A DNA stretch of 64,000 nt from JBOGGX01 sp050744245 (GTDB taxonomy: Bacteria; Actinomycetota; Acidimicrobiia; Acidimicrobiales; JBOGGX01), in NCBI GenBank assembly GCA_050744245.1, contig JBOGGX010000238.1, forward strand, positions 1 through 64,000, given 5' to 3'. The position numbers were made by a program, and so were the translations under genes. The notes under the pieces are model-generated. The model was given only the letters and a program-made list of their open reading frames with translations, searched no databases and was not told the DNA's origin. Below are positions 8,382 through 17,751 of this stretch, piece after piece. Numbering within the stretch: the first letter of the stretch is position 1; every line of letters begins with the position of its first letter.

Positions 8382-9125
8382 ATGGGAGCGAATCGGCCGA
8401 CGGTGCTGATCGACAAGGCCAGCCCGGTTCCCCTCTACTACCAGCTGGCCCAACAGCTCGAGGCGCAGATCCGTTCGGGCCGGCTCCACTCGGGCGACCG
8501 GCTCGAGAACGAGATCGCGCTGGCCAACCAGCTCGGCGTGTCCCGGCCCACGGTCCGCAGCGCCATTCAGTTCCTGGTCGACGGCGGCCTCGTCTCCCGC
8601 CAGCGGGGCGTCGGCACGCTCGTGCTGCCGCCCGCCGTGCGCCGCCGCGAGGCCTTCACCAGCCTCTACGACGAGCTGGAGAAGTCGGGACGGCGCCCGC
8701 GCACCGAGGTGCTGGCGTTTCGAATCGGCCCGGCCACGGTCGAGATCGCCAGGCGGCTCGATCTCGCGCCGGGGGACGAGGTCTACGTCGTCGAGCGGCT
8801 GCGGTACGCCAGCGATGAGCCGCTGGCGCTGATGCACAACTGGCTGCCGGTCGACGGCCTGGAGCTGACCGAAGACGACCTGACCGCCGGCGGCCTCTAC
8901 GCCGCGCTCCGCCGCGACAACGTCGCGCCCAAGGTGGCCACGCAGCTGGTCGGGGCCCGGGGGGCGACGCCGGCCGAGGCCAAGGTGTTGCACGAGCGGC
9001 GGGGAGCGCCGCTGCTCACGATGGAGCGCACGGCCTGGGACCAACGGGGTCGGGCGATCGAGTACGGCGCCCACCTCTACCGGGCCAGCCGCTATAGCCT
9101 CGAGATCACCCTGGGCGCGTCGTGA
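8382..9125 (+). CDS. GntR-family regulator (HutC type, UTRA domain)
   Basis: A 247-residue protein. The GntR winged helix covers about residues 12-80: PLYYQLAQQLEAQIRSGRL, LENEIALANQLGVSRPTVRSAIQFLVDGGLVSRQRGVGTLV. The UTRA effector domain of the HutC subfamily follows at about 95-245 (YVVERLRYASDEPLALMHNWLP, YGAHLYRASRYSLEI). It probably represses the inositol-type genes that begin 143 bp downstream and is released by a sugar or sugar acid. A -10-like TAGATT at 8367-8372 lies 9 bp before the ATG, so its mRNA has almost no leader. Confidence 0.88.
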   Translation: MGANRPTVLIDKASPVPLYYQLAQQLEAQIRSGRLHSGDRLENEIALANQLGVSRPTVRSAIQFLVDGGLVSRQRGVGTLVLPPAVRRREAFTSLYDELEKSGRRPRTEVLAFRIGPATVEIARRLDLAPGDEVYVVERLRYASDEPLALMHNWLPVDGLELTEDDLTAGGLYAALRRDNVAPKVATQLVGARGATPAEAKVLHERRGAPLLTMERTAWDQRGRAIEYGAHLYRASRYSLEITLGAS

Positions 9126-9267
9126 CGGGACCGCCACCGGGTCCCGCCATTGGCTTTGCCCTTTCCCGCTCCGTCTGAATTGTTCTGACATAGTGACATA
9201 CGGTTGACTGGGCAACCGCCATCTAGGCTGAGCGGGTCGCCGGCTCGGAGGGGGACCCGTTCACGCC
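9126..9267 (+). promoter_or_regulatory. Intergenic promoter region before the iolC-like gene
   Basis: The gap holds a direct repeat TGACATA at 9186-9192 and 9194-9200, then TTGACT (9204-9209) and TAGGCT (9224-9229). The TTGACT/TAGGCT spacing of 14 bp is short for a sigma-70 promoter, so activation or a different pairing of elements is possible. GGAGGGGGA at 9247-9255 is a strong ribosome site for the GTG at 9268. The repeat is a candidate GntR operator by position only. Confidence 0.35.
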
Positions 9268-10237
9268 GTGGAACCCAGGCGCGAGGAGCAAGCCGCGGGC
9301 TTCGACGTCCTGACCATGGGGCGCGTCGGCATCGACGTCTACCCCCTCCAGGTCGGGGTCGGCCTCGATGAGGTCGAGACGTTCGGCAAGTTCCTCGGCG
9401 GCAGCGCCACCAACGTCGCCGTCGCCGCGGCCAGGCACGGCCGGCGCAGCGCGGTGATCACCAGGACGGGCGACGATCCGTTCGGCCGCTTCGTCCATCG
9501 CGCCCTGGCAGATCTCGGGGTCGACGACCGCTACGTCGGGAGCGTGGCCGGACGGTCGACGCCGGTGGTCTTCTGCGAGATATTTCCCCCCGACGACTTC
9601 CCCCTCTACTTCTATCGGGCACCCAAGGCGCCCGACCTCGAGATCCTGAGCGACGAGCTCGATCTCGACGCCATCCGCGCCGCCGGCGTGTTCTGGATCA
9701 CGGCCACCGGTCTGTCCCAAGAGCCGAGCCGCACCGCCCACTTCGACGCGCTCGCGGCCCGGGCCCGGACGCCGATCACCGTGCTCGACCTCGACTACGC
9801 CCGAAGTTCTGGACCGGTGCCGAGCAGGCCCGCGCCCAGATCCGGCGGGCGCTCGCCCACGTCACCGTCGCCGTCGGCAACCTGGACGAGTGCGAGGTGG
9901 CCGTGGGTACGCGGGAGCCCCTCGCCGCGGCCGAGGCCATGCTCGCGGCCGGGGTCAGCCTGGCGATCGTCAAGCAGGGGCCCAAGGGGGTGTTGGGCCA
10001 CACGGCCGGGCCACGGTCGAGGTCGCGCCCTACCCGGTCGAGGTGGTGAACGGCCTCGGGGCGGGCGACGGGTTCGGCGGCGCCATCTGCCACGGGCTCC
10101 TGGCCGGCTGGCCGCTGGAGCGGACGCTGAGGTTCGCCAACGTCGCCGGCGCCCTGGTGGCGTCGAGGCTGGAGTGCTCGACGGCGATGCCCAGCACGGC
10201 CGAGGTGGAGGCGGCGATGGCCGAGGCCCAGCCTTGA
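9268..10237 (+). pseudogene. iolC: iolC-like PfkB sugar kinase, frameshifted
   Basis: The start is GTG at 9268. The protein matches PfkB kinases of the 5-dehydro-2-deoxygluconokinase type: MGRVGIDVYPLQVGVGL, FLGGSATNVAVAAARHG (PfkB signature 1) and CEIFPPDDFPLYFYR. Near 9799 one C is missing in TACGCCCG, and the frame shifts just before the conserved FWTGAEQARAQI. A second lost base near 10008 (GGCCGGGCC) restores a frame containing VVNGLGAGDGFGGAICHGLLAGW, with the G-A-G-D catalytic motif. The rest is full length (about 323 residues). The kinase would phosphorylate 2-deoxy-5-keto-gluconate in myo-inositol degradation. The gene symbol rests on context and motifs. Confidence 0.65.
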
Positions 10238-10611
10238 GCCCGCGACCGTCGATCGATCTGGCGACGGTCCGCGACGTTCGCGCCAGACGACCCGAGGCGA
10301 TCGTGGAGCGGGCCGCCGGGCGCCGGTGGCGCCCGGCCCTGCTCGCGGGCGACGGCCGGCTGCTGCTCATCGCGGCCGACCATCCGGCCCGCGGCGCCCT
10401 CGCCGTCGGCGACGACCCGGCGGCGATGGCGGACCGGGAGGAGCTGCTCGCCCGGCTCGTTGCCGCGCTGGATCGTCCGGGCGTCGACGGCGTCCTGGGT
10501 ACGGCCGACATCCTGGAAGACCTGCTGCTGCTCGGGGCGCTCGACCAGAAGGTCGTCGTCGGGTCGATGAACCGCGGCGGGCTGCAGGGGGCGGCCTTCG
10601 AGCTCGACGAC
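10234..10611 (+). pseudogene. Cgl0158-family aldolase-like gene, 3' part lost
   Basis: The TTG at 10234 overlaps the stop of the kinase gene. The product LSPRPSIDLATVRDVRARRPEAIV, then LLLIAADHPARGALAV, then GVDGVLGTADILEDLLLLGAL and VVVGSMNRGGLQGAAFELDD matches the first half of the Cgl0158-type (beta/alpha)8 barrel proteins of actinobacterial inositol clusters (normally about 290 residues). At 10611 the match stops abruptly and is followed within 13 bp by the start of mmsA. The C-terminal half is therefore deleted. Function in the family is poorly defined; a deoxyribose-phosphate-aldolase-like fold is usual. Confidence 0.6.
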
Positions 10612-10623
10612 AGGAACATACCA

Positions 10624-11720
10624 ATGAGGACGATCGAGCACTGGATCGGTGGCAAGGCAACGCCCGGGGACTCGAGCCGGGTCGGCCCGGTGTGGAACCC
10701 GGCCACCGGCGAGCAGCAGGCCGAGGTCGTGCTTCCCGAGCCCGGCGACGTCGACCAGGCCGTGTCGCCGACGCCGACGCCTTCACCACCTGGTCGGACA
10801 CGTCGATCAGCCGGCGCACGAAGATCCTGTTTGCGTTCCGCGAGCTGGTCGATGAGCTGGCCGCGATCGTCTCGGACGAGCACGGCAAGGTGCTCTCTCC
10901 GACGCCCGCGGAGGTCCACCGGGGGCTCGAGGTGGTCGAGTTCGCCTGCGGGGTGCCGACCCTGCTCACGGGCGAGTACTCCGATCAGGTGTCGACCGGC
11001 GTCGACACGTTCTCGTTCCGCCAGCCGCTCGGCGTCGCCGCCGGCATCAGACCACCTGGCCGCGGCCGCGTTCGGTTCGGCCGGCGAGCGGTGCATGGCC
11101 ATCTCCGCCACGACCGCGGTCGGCACCGCCGGCCACGCGCTCATGGGGGTGCTGAACCCGAAGGCGGAGGAGGTACGCGTCGGTCCGGGGCTCGACCCGA
11201 GCAGCGAGATGGGCCCGGTGGTGACCGCCGACGCCCGCGACCGGATCCTGGGCCTCATCGACTCGGCGAGCGGCAGGGCGCGGCGGTCACGGTGGACGGC
11301 CGCGACATCGTCGTCCCCGGCTACGAGACCGGCACCGTGGAGGAGGCCATCGACCTCATCAACGCCAACCCCTACGGCAACGGCACCGCGATCTTCACGT
11401 CCGACGGCGGCGCGGCCCGCCAGTTCACGAGGGGCGTGCACGTCGGCATGATCGGCGTCAACGTGCCCTTGCCGGTGCCGATGGCGTTCTACTCGTTCGG
11501 CGGCTGGAAGGACTCGCTGTTCGGCGAGCACCACATCCACGGTCCTGAGGGTGTCGCCTTCTACACACGAGGCAAGGTCGTCACCTCCCGCTGGCCCCAC
11601 GCCGTCCGCGGCCGGCCGCGTCGCTCGACATGCCAACGGCCACCTGACGGCGGTCGTCCGTCGACTCGGAGAACGTGGGTCCTCCGTCATAGACGCCGTT
11701 CTGTGGCGACTTTCGCTTGA
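10624..11720 (+). pseudogene. mmsA: Methylmalonate-semialdehyde dehydrogenase, two internal deletions
   Basis: ATG at 10624 follows an AGGA ribosome site. The product begins MRTIEHWIGGK, then PVWNPATGEQQAEVVL, a frameshift near 10765, then TKILFAFRELVDELA and QPLGVAAGI. At about 11049 the text jumps from GVAAGI to HLAAAAFGSAGERCMAIS, the catalytic-Cys motif. The whole NAD-binding segment (about 120 residues, including the usual TPFNFP motif) is missing. Near 11275 there is another frameshift. At about 11320 DIVVPG is joined to YETGTVEEAIDLI, losing some 35 residues. The C-terminus GMIGVNVPLPVPMAFYSFGGWKDS is intact. The parent enzyme converts malonate or methylmalonate semialdehyde to acyl-CoA at the end of inositol and valine degradation. 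Confidence 0.75.
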
Positions 11721-12453
11721 CATTGCCCCCCAATCTCGACGCGGCGAGGGCCGTGCTGCGCCGCGCCGTCGAGCTCGGCGTCAACTTCTTCGACACGGCC
11801 GACTCCTACGGACCCGAGGTGAGCGAGCGACTCATCGCCGAGGCGCTGCACCCGTACCCCGATGATCTGGTGATCGGAACCAAGCGCGGCATGGTCCCCA
11901 GGTCCCGGCCGCTCGCAGACCGATGGACGGCCCGAGCACCTGCGCCAGGCGTGCGACGGCAGCCTGCTCCGGCTGCGGCTCGACCAGATCCCGCTGTACC
12001 AGTCCCACCGACCCGACCCCGCCGTCCCGCTGGAGGAGTCGATCGGCGCCATCGTCGCGCTCAAGGACGAAGGCAAGATCCGCCACATCGGCGTGGGCAA
12101 CGTCGACGAGGATCAGCTCAAGCGGGCCCAGCGGCTCACGCCGATCGTGTCGGTTCGGAACCGCTACAACCCGGCCGACCGGCGGTCCGACGCCGTCGTC
12201 GACCTGTGCGAGTGGGAGCGATCGCGTTCCTGCCGTGGGCCCCGGTCCAGGACCTCGATGAGCGCCCGGTCATCGCCGAGATCGCCGCCCGTCACCGAGC
12301 GACGCCGCAGCAGGTGGCCCTGGCCTGGCTGCTGGCCCGATCCGAGGCCATCCTGGCATTCCGGGCACAGGGTCGGTCCCCCACCTGGAGGAGAACGTCG
12401 CCGCCGCCGCCCTCCAACTCGACCCCGACGAGCTCGCCACGATCGGTCGATGA
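11717..12453 (+). pseudogene. Aldo/keto reductase, truncated and frameshifted
   Basis: The conserved text begins abruptly with [30 protein letters not shown] (catalytic Asp and Tyr of the AKR family), lacking the usual 25-30 N-terminal residues. At least three frame changes follow. One lies near 11905. The next frame carries [27 protein letters not shown] and [20 protein letters not shown]. Another shift near 12215 is followed by [15 protein letters not shown] and [16 protein letters not shown] last shift near 12360 leads to [11 protein letters not shown] and the stop at 12451. It could have been the NADPH-dependent reductase often found in inositol clusters. Confidence 0.6.
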
Positions 12454-12462
12454 GGCCGCGCG

Positions 12463-12972
12463 CTACAGGCTGACCTCGTCGCCGTCGAACGACGGTCGGC
12501 GTCGGCAACGGACGTCACCTCGCGGCTGCCTCGCGTTCTGTCGCTCCAGGGTCTCGATTTCCAGGACCTCCGGGCGACAAAACCAGGGAGGTGGTGGCCC
12601 GGCAATGGTCAGCAGCACGGGACGCCGAGCCGGTGGGACGACCCGCCACCGTCTGGCCAGCGCCGGGGCCACCTCCCACCGCAGCGCGATACCGCCGGCC
12701 AGCGTGACGATGATCGCGGCCAGCCAGATCATCCAGTCGCCGGCCCAGACCACGAGCAGCACCGCCAGGAGCAGGAACACGGCGGCGGCGATCCACAGCA
12801 GCCAACCGAACCGGCGGCTCGTCAGCGCGGCCCACGCCGCCGGCACGCCGATGCCGAAGCAGATCACGGCGACGACGAGAACGCCGAAGTCGGCGAGGAG
12901 GAAGAGCAGGAGGCCAACGACAGCGACGACCATCCCGACCAGGGCGACGGCGGCGGCCACCCGGGCCTTCAC
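12463..12972 (-). CDS. Membrane protein, possibly truncated
   Basis: 169 residues from GTG at 12972. The first 110 residues form four hydrophobic helices ([83 protein letters not shown]). After RRPVLL the sequence becomes Pro/Arg-rich and looks unlike a folded domain. The membrane part resembles the N-terminal helices of some actinobacterial diacylglycerol-kinase-like proteins. If that is right, the kinase domain has been lost here. It converges on the broken aldo/keto reductase gene, so a deletion between them would fit. Confidence 0.45.
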   Translation of the reverse strand: MKARVAAAVALVGMVVAVVGLLLFLLADFGVLVVAVICFGIGVPAAWAALTSRRFGWLLWIAAAVFLLLAVLLVVWAGDWMIWLAAIIVTLAGGIALRWEVAPALARRWRVVPPARRPVLLTIAGPPPPWFCRPEVLEIETLERQNARQPRGDVRCRRRPSFDGDEVSL

Positions 12973-13073
12973 CGGTGGCGAAGGCGGCGCAGGGAGTGCG
13001 GTCTCGTCAGGCCGCCCGCACCCACGCGGGCGACGGTAGATCGCCCCTGCCCCGTGCTCAACCCGAACTGGCC

Positions 13074-13096
13074 CCCGCTAGCACCTGGTTAGCGGG
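13074..13096 (+). promoter_or_regulatory. Inverted repeat upstream of the PLA2-like gene
   Basis: Perfect 7-bp arms CCCGCTA and TAGCGGG flank a 9-base loop, ending 19 bp before the ATG at 13116. No T-run follows, so it is more likely an operator or leader hairpin than a terminator. Confidence 0.4.
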
Positions 13097-13115
13097 AGCG
13101 GGTTCTGCTGCCAGC

Positions 13116-13787
13116 ATGGGAATCAGAGACGAACTTCGCCAGCACATCGACAGCATGAAGACCGAGTGGGCCGAGCTGTCCGACCTCCGACACGGGTGCC
13201 TGTGCGGCGCCGGGAGCAGGGGCATCGAGCCGATCGACGGTCTCGACACCTGCTGCGACCAGCACGACAAGGACTACGGGTCGGTCGGGCACAGCGCCGA
13301 CACCATGTTCACGATCGACGGGCTCATCAAGACGGCGCCGTTCGACCGGAAGCTCGCCGACTGCGCCGGTTCGGCCGACACCAAGGCCGACCACGAGATG
13401 AGCCATCCCGACCCCGAGGGGTTCCGCCAGCGGCTGATCGCGCTGTTCGACACGAGGGCATGGTTCGGCGAGCAGCTGGCCGTGGCCCAGGCGGCCGGCG
13501 AGTTCATGGGTGACATCTACCAGGACGCTTCGACGTGGGTCGACGAGGTCGTCGACGGCGCGTCCGACGCCATCGAGTCGTTCAAGGAGTGGCTGCGGTC
13601 GGTGGCGCCCTCGCTCACCAGCGCCGAGCCCACCCCCGACGATGTGCGTTGGGGGCTCCAGGAGCACGTCAGCTATCTGGGCAGCTTGGGCGTGAGCCGG
13701 GCCCAGGTCGACGAGGCGGTGCGCGCCACCGGGGTCGCGCCCGAGCAGCTCGAAGCGGAGGGCGTCGACCTGACCGCCGTCGCCTGA
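13116..13787 (+). CDS. Phospholipase A2-like protein without signal peptide
   Basis: 223 residues starting [15 protein letters not shown]. Residues 26-55 reproduce the core of secreted phospholipase A2: a calcium-loop-like [11 protein letters not shown] (26-36), then [12 protein letters not shown] (44-55), matching the C-C-x-x-H-D-x-x-Y signature with catalytic His50 and calcium-ligand Asp51. FDRKLADC (76-83) resembles the C-D-R-x-A-A-x-C motif that supplies the second catalytic Asp (Asp77 here). Such enzymes hydrolyse the sn-2 ester of phospholipids, normally after export. Here no signal peptide or membrane helix is visible, and a 140-residue helical C-terminal part of unknown function follows. 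Activity is inferred. Confidence 0.6.
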   Translation: MGIRDELRQHIDSMKTEWAELSDLRHGCLCGAGSRGIEPIDGLDTCCDQHDKDYGSVGHSADTMFTIDGLIKTAPFDRKLADCAGSADTKADHEMSHPDPEGFRQRLIALFDTRAWFGEQLAVAQAAGEFMGDIYQDASTWVDEVVDGASDAIESFKEWLRSVAPSLTSAEPTPDDVRWGLQEHVSYLGSLGVSRAQVDEAVRATGVAPEQLEAEGVDLTAVA

Positions 13788-13800
13788 CCTTTACCGCCCG

Positions 13801-13845
13801 GTCGCGGTCTACGCGACAATCGCCTCCTGGACGAACAGGAGCGAT
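13801..13845 (+). promoter_or_regulatory. hmgA leader: operator-like repeat and hairpin over the ribosome site
   Basis: Two inverted repeats lie back to back. GTCGCG-gtcta-CGCGAC (13801-13817) is a perfect dyad of operator size. ATCGCcTCCTG-gacgaa-CAGGAGCGAT (13819-13845) forms a 10-bp stem with one bulged C. Its 3' arm contains the AGGAG ribosome site of hmgA, whose ATG is at 13849. The first could bind a regulator; the second could limit translation or also be a DNA site. Confidence 0.5.
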
Positions 13846-13848
13846 GGC

Positions 13849-15192
13849 ATGGACACGCAGCCCCAGGTGGTGACGGCCAACGGTCGCGGCGTCGGACAGC
13901 CCGAGTACCAGAGCGGGTTCGGCAACGAGTTCGCCTCTGAGGCCATCCCGGGCGCACTCCCCGTGGGCCAGAACAACCCGCAGCAGCCGCCCCTCGGCCT
14001 CTACACCGAGCAGCTCTCGGGCACCGCCTTCACGGTGCCGAACGCCCGGAACCGGCGGACCTGGTTCTACCGGATCCGTCCATCGGTGCGGCATGCGTGG
14101 AACTTCACCGAGACCACCAGCCACTTCATCCGCACCGGCCCGAACCGGGAGGCCAAACCGCCGATCGGGCAGCTGCGATGGGATCCGCCGCCCTTCCCCG
14201 CCGAGGCCACCAACTTCATCACCGGCATGCACACGGTCGCCACCAACGGCGACGCTCACCTCCAGGTAGGCATGGCCGCCCATGTCTACATGGCGACCGA
14301 GTCGATGACCGACACCTGCTTCTACGACGCCGACGGCGAGCTCCTGATCGTCCCCCAGGACGGACGGCTGCGCCTCGTCACCGAGTGCGGCGTGCTCGTG
14401 GTGGCGCCGGGCGAGATCGTGGTCGTACCCAGGGGGATGATGTTCAGGGTCGAGCTGGTCGACGGGCGGGCCCGGGGCTATGTCTGTGAGAACTACGGCC
14501 GCTACCTCGAGCTCCCCGAACGCGGGCCCATCGGCGCCAACGGGTTGGCCAACCCACGCGACTTTCTGGCACCGGTCGCGGCCTATGAGGACACCGACCG
14601 GCCCGGCGAGCTGTACGTGAAGTTCGACGGGCGGCTGTTCGTGGTCGCGACCGACCACTCCCCCCTCGATGTCGTCGGCTGGCACGGCAACCACGTGCCC
14701 TACATGTACGACCTGCGCCGGTTCAACGTGATCGGTTCGATCACCTTCGATCACCCGGACCCCTCGATCTTCACCGTGCTCACCGCCCCTTCGGCCGACG
14801 AGGGGGTGGCCAACATCGACCTCGTCGTCTTCGCCGACCGCTGGCTGGTGGCCGAGCACACGTTCCGGCCGCCCTGGTACCACCGCAACGTCATGTCCGA
14901 GTTCATGGGGATCCTCTACGGCGTTTACGACGCCAAGGAGGAGGGCTTCCGCCCCGGCGGCATGAGCCTGCACAACATGTACTTCCCCCACGGACCGGAC
15001 AACGACGCCTGGACCAAGGCGACCAACGCCGAGCTTGCGCCCCAGAAGCTGACCGACACGATGTCGTTCATGTTCGAGACCCGCTACCCCCTGGTCCCCA
15101 CCGCGTACGCCGGCTCGATCCCGGCGCTGCAGGACGACTACCCGAGCGTCTGGCACTCGCTCGACCGGCACTTCAACGGCGCACAGGGCTGA
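13849..15192 (+). CDS. hmgA: Homogentisate 1,2-dioxygenase
   Basis: 447 residues, the normal length of the family. The diagnostic [19 protein letters not shown] opens the protein (about 22-40). The iron-ligand region is present: [19 protein letters not shown] (His and Glu ligands) and [12 protein letters not shown] (His ligand). The non-haem Fe(II) enzyme opens the ring of homogentisate to maleylacetoacetate in tyrosine and phenylalanine degradation. It heads an operon with fahA further down; no maleylacetoacetate isomerase is seen in between. Expression may be controlled by the two inverted repeats just upstream. Confidence 0.95.
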   Translation: MDTQPQVVTANGRGVGQPEYQSGFGNEFASEAIPGALPVGQNNPQQPPLGLYTEQLSGTAFTVPNARNRRTWFYRIRPSVRHAWNFTETTSHFIRTGPNREAKPPIGQLRWDPPPFPAEATNFITGMHTVATNGDAHLQVGMAAHVYMATESMTDTCFYDADGELLIVPQDGRLRLVTECGVLVVAPGEIVVVPRGMMFRVELVDGRARGYVCENYGRYLELPERGPIGANGLANPRDFLAPVAAYEDTDRPGELYVKFDGRLFVVATDHSPLDVVGWHGNHVPYMYDLRRFNVIGSITFDHPDPSIFTVLTAPSADEGVANIDLVVFADRWLVAEHTFRPPWYHRNVMSEFMGILYGVYDAKEEGFRPGGMSLHNMYFPHGPDNDAWTKATNAELAPQKLTDTMSFMFETRYPLVPTAYAGSIPALQDDYPSVWHSLDRHFNGAQG

Positions 15193-15194
15193 GC

Positions 15195-16157
15195 ATGGGG
15201 GCCAAGCCGTTCGCGTCCGAAGCCGACCTGGCCGAGAAGGAGGAGGTGCTCGAGGTCCTCGCCGACGGCGTCTACGCCCTGTCCGCCGGAGGTGATCCGA
15301 CCGTCGGCGCGGTCGAGGGCGACGACTTCCTCGTCTGCTTCGAGGCCAGGGCCACCCCCACGATGGCGGCCATGTGGCTCGACCGGCTCCGCCGGCACAC
15401 CGACAAGCCGGTCCGCTACCTCGTCCTTTCGCACTACCACGCGGTGCGCACGCTGGGCGCGGCCGCGTTCGGCGCCGAGGCCGTTGTGGCCCACGAGAAC
15501 ACACGGGCGCTCATCGCCGAACGGGGCAAGGAAGACTGGGACTCCGAGGCCGGGCGCATGCCCCGCCTGTTCCAGGGAGCCGAGACGATCCCCGACCTGA
15601 CCTGGCCGGACGTGACGTTTCACGAGCGGCTCACGATCGACCTTGGCGAGGGGCGAGGCGATCTCGTCCTCCAGTACTGCGGACGGGGCCACACCGAGGG
15701 CGACATCGTGGCCTGGTTGCCCAGCTCGGGCATCTTGTTCGCCGGCGACCTGGTCGAGTCGGAGGCCGCGCTGTACACCGGTGACGCCTACCACCTCGAC
15801 TGGTCGACGTCCACATTGGACCGTGTGACCCGGTTGGGTGCCAGCATGCTCGTCGGCGGCCGAGGCGAGGTGGCGAGGGGAGCCGACGCGGCCCGCGCCG
15901 CGATCGAGCAGACGAGAAGCTTCCTGCTCGGGCTGCGGCGGGCGGTCGGCGACGTGCATGGGCGCGGGGGCACCCTGGAGGAGGCGTTCGCCGCGGCCCG
16001 TCACGCACTCGTCGACCAGTACGGCGAGTGGCCCATCTTCGAGCACTGCCTGCCCTTCGACGTGGCCCGCCTCTGGGACGAGCTGGATGGCGTCGAGCGG
16101 CCCCGCATCTGGACCGCAGCCCGCGACCGCGAGATCTGGGAACGGCTGCAGTCGTGA
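15195..16157 (+). CDS. MBL-fold hydrolase in the homogentisate operon
   Basis: 320 residues, starting two bases after the hmgA stop. Metallo-beta-lactamase fold features are LSHYHAVRTLGAAAFGAEAVVAHE (about 75-98), CGRGHTEGDIVAWLPSSGILFAGDLVE (about 159-185) and a late Gly-rich segment. The usual H-x-H-x-D-H motif is reduced to H-Y-H-A-V-R, so the Asp-His half that binds the second zinc is missing. It may bind one metal or use another chemistry. Its position between hmgA and a monooxygenase gene implies a role in aromatic or tyrosine catabolism, but the substrate is unknown. Confidence 0.8.
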   Translation: MGAKPFASEADLAEKEEVLEVLADGVYALSAGGDPTVGAVEGDDFLVCFEARATPTMAAMWLDRLRRHTDKPVRYLVLSHYHAVRTLGAAAFGAEAVVAHENTRALIAERGKEDWDSEAGRMPRLFQGAETIPDLTWPDVTFHERLTIDLGEGRGDLVLQYCGRGHTEGDIVAWLPSSGILFAGDLVESEAALYTGDAYHLDWSTSTLDRVTRLGASMLVGGRGEVARGADAARAAIEQTRSFLLGLRRAVGDVHGRGGTLEEAFAAARHALVDQYGEWPIFEHCLPFDVARLWDELDGVERPRIWTAARDREIWERLQS

Positions 16158-16173
16158 GGACCACTCATTTGGG

Positions 16174-17751
16174 GTGGCGGCAGCCGTGACCGAGGATCGG
16201 GTCCTGATCGCCGGGGCCGGACCGGTGGCGATGACCGCGGGCCTGTTGCTGGCCCGCGGGGGCATCCCGACCGTGCTTCTCGAGGCCAAGCGCCACCGTG
16301 ACGCGGTCGGTTCCAGGGCGATCTGCTTCCAGCGCGACGTCCTCGACATCCTCGACAGAGTCGGTTGCGCCGAGCCGGCCGTGGCCGAAGGGGTGACGTG
16401 GTGGCGTGGGCTCACCTTCTACCGCGATCACGTGCTGTTCGAGACGACGTTCCCGGATGCGGGCCGGAGCGCGTTCCCGCCGTTCATCAACATCAGCCAG
16501 ACACGCGTCGAGGACCTGCTCGCCGAGCGGGTGGCCGCCGAGCCGACGATCGACGTGCGGCTCGGCCACCGGGTCATCGGGGTCGACCAGGACGACACCG
16601 GCGTCGACGTCAGGGTCGAGACCCCAGACCGCACCGACACCGTCTCGGGCCGCTACCTGCTCGGCTGTGACGGCGGCGGGAGCACCGTGCGCAAGCTGCT
16701 CGGCCTGTCGTTCGACGGCCACTCCTACACCGAGCAGTTCCTCATCGCCGACATCAGAGCCGAGCTGCCGTTTCCGGCCGAGCGCCGCTTCTACTTCGAT
16801 CCGGAGTGGAACCCGGGTCGGCAGGTGCTGGTGCACCCCCAGCCGGGCTCGCTCTGGCGGATCGACTGGCAGGTCCCGGCCGGCTTCGACCTCGAGCGTG
16901 AGCGGCGGTCGGGCCGGCTCGACGAGCGCATCCGCCGGATCACCGGCGACGCGCCGTACGAGATCGACTGGCTGTCGGTCTACCGGTTCCACCAGCGGGT
17001 GGCCTCGTCGTTCCGTGTCGGTCGGGTGCTGCTGGCCGGCGACGCGGCCCACGTGTACGCGCCCTTCGGGGCACGGGGGCTCAACTCGGGCATCCAGGAC
17101 GCCGAGAACGCGGCGTGGAAGCTGGCCTTCACGCTCATGGGCTGGGCCGGCGACGGGCTTGTCGAGAGCTACGGACAGGAGCGCAGGGCGGCGGCGATCG
17201 AGAACCTCAGGGTGACCGACGCGACCATGCGGTTCCTCGTCCCTCGCGACGACCAACAGGCGGCACGGCGGCGCCGGCTGCTCGACCAGGCGGTCACCGA
17301 TCCCGACGCCAAGCGGTCGGTCGACTCCGGCCGGCTGGCCGAGCCGTTCTGGTACGTCGACTCGCCGTTGACCACCCCCGCCGGCGACACCAGCGGGTTC
17401 CCGCGAGGGACCGGCGTGGCCCGGCCTCCGGCGCCCGGCGTGCTCTGCCCGGACGGACCGCACCGCGTCAGGGGACGCCCAGGGGTCCTGCGGCTGCGGC
17501 AGCGGTTCGGCGACGGGCTGGCCGTCCTGGTCGCCGGGATCGACCCAGAACCGGTTCGGGCCTCGGTGCGGAAGGTCGGGCCGCCGGTCGACGTCGACCC
17601 ACTCGACGATCCTGACCTGCTCGACGCGCTCGAGGCTCGGCCCGGCGACGCGTTCGTCGTCCGCCCCGACGGCCACCTCGCCGCCATCGTCGACGGGTCG
17701 GATGCAGCGGCGGTCACCGAAGCGGTCGAGCGGGCCTGCGGGCAGCGGTGA
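16174..17751 (+). CDS. FAD-dependent aromatic monooxygenase
   Basis: About 525 residues from GTG at 16174 (a GTG at 16186 is an alternative). Group A flavoprotein hydroxylase features are VLIAGAGPVAMTAGLLLARGG (dinucleotide-binding GxGxxG), YLLGCDGGGSTVRKLLGL (the DG motif) and GRVLLAGDAAHVYAPFGARGLNSGIQDAENAAWKL (the GD motif). The closest known types are MhpA/PheA-like phenol and hydroxyphenylpropionate hydroxylases. It probably ring-hydroxylates a phenolic acid feeding homogentisate, perhaps 4- or 3-hydroxyphenylacetate. It sits in the hmgA operon and overlaps the next gene (TGATG). Confidence 0.85.
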   Translation: MAAAVTEDRVLIAGAGPVAMTAGLLLARGGIPTVLLEAKRHRDAVGSRAICFQRDVLDILDRVGCAEPAVAEGVTWWRGLTFYRDHVLFETTFPDAGRSAFPPFINISQTRVEDLLAERVAAEPTIDVRLGHRVIGVDQDDTGVDVRVETPDRTDTVSGRYLLGCDGGGSTVRKLLGLSFDGHSYTEQFLIADIRAELPFPAERRFYFDPEWNPGRQVLVHPQPGSLWRIDWQVPAGFDLERERRSGRLDERIRRITGDAPYEIDWLSVYRFHQRVASSFRVGRVLLAGDAAHVYAPFGARGLNSGIQDAENAAWKLAFTLMGWAGDGLVESYGQERRAAAIENLRVTDATMRFLVPRDDQQAARRRRLLDQAVTDPDAKRSVDSGRLAEPFWYVDSPLTTPAGDTSGFPRGTGVARPPAPGVLCPDGPHRVRGRPGVLRLRQRFGDGLAVLVAGIDPEPVRASVRKVGPPVDVDPLDDPDLLDALEARPGDAFVVRPDGHLAAIVDGSDAAAVTEAVERACGQR

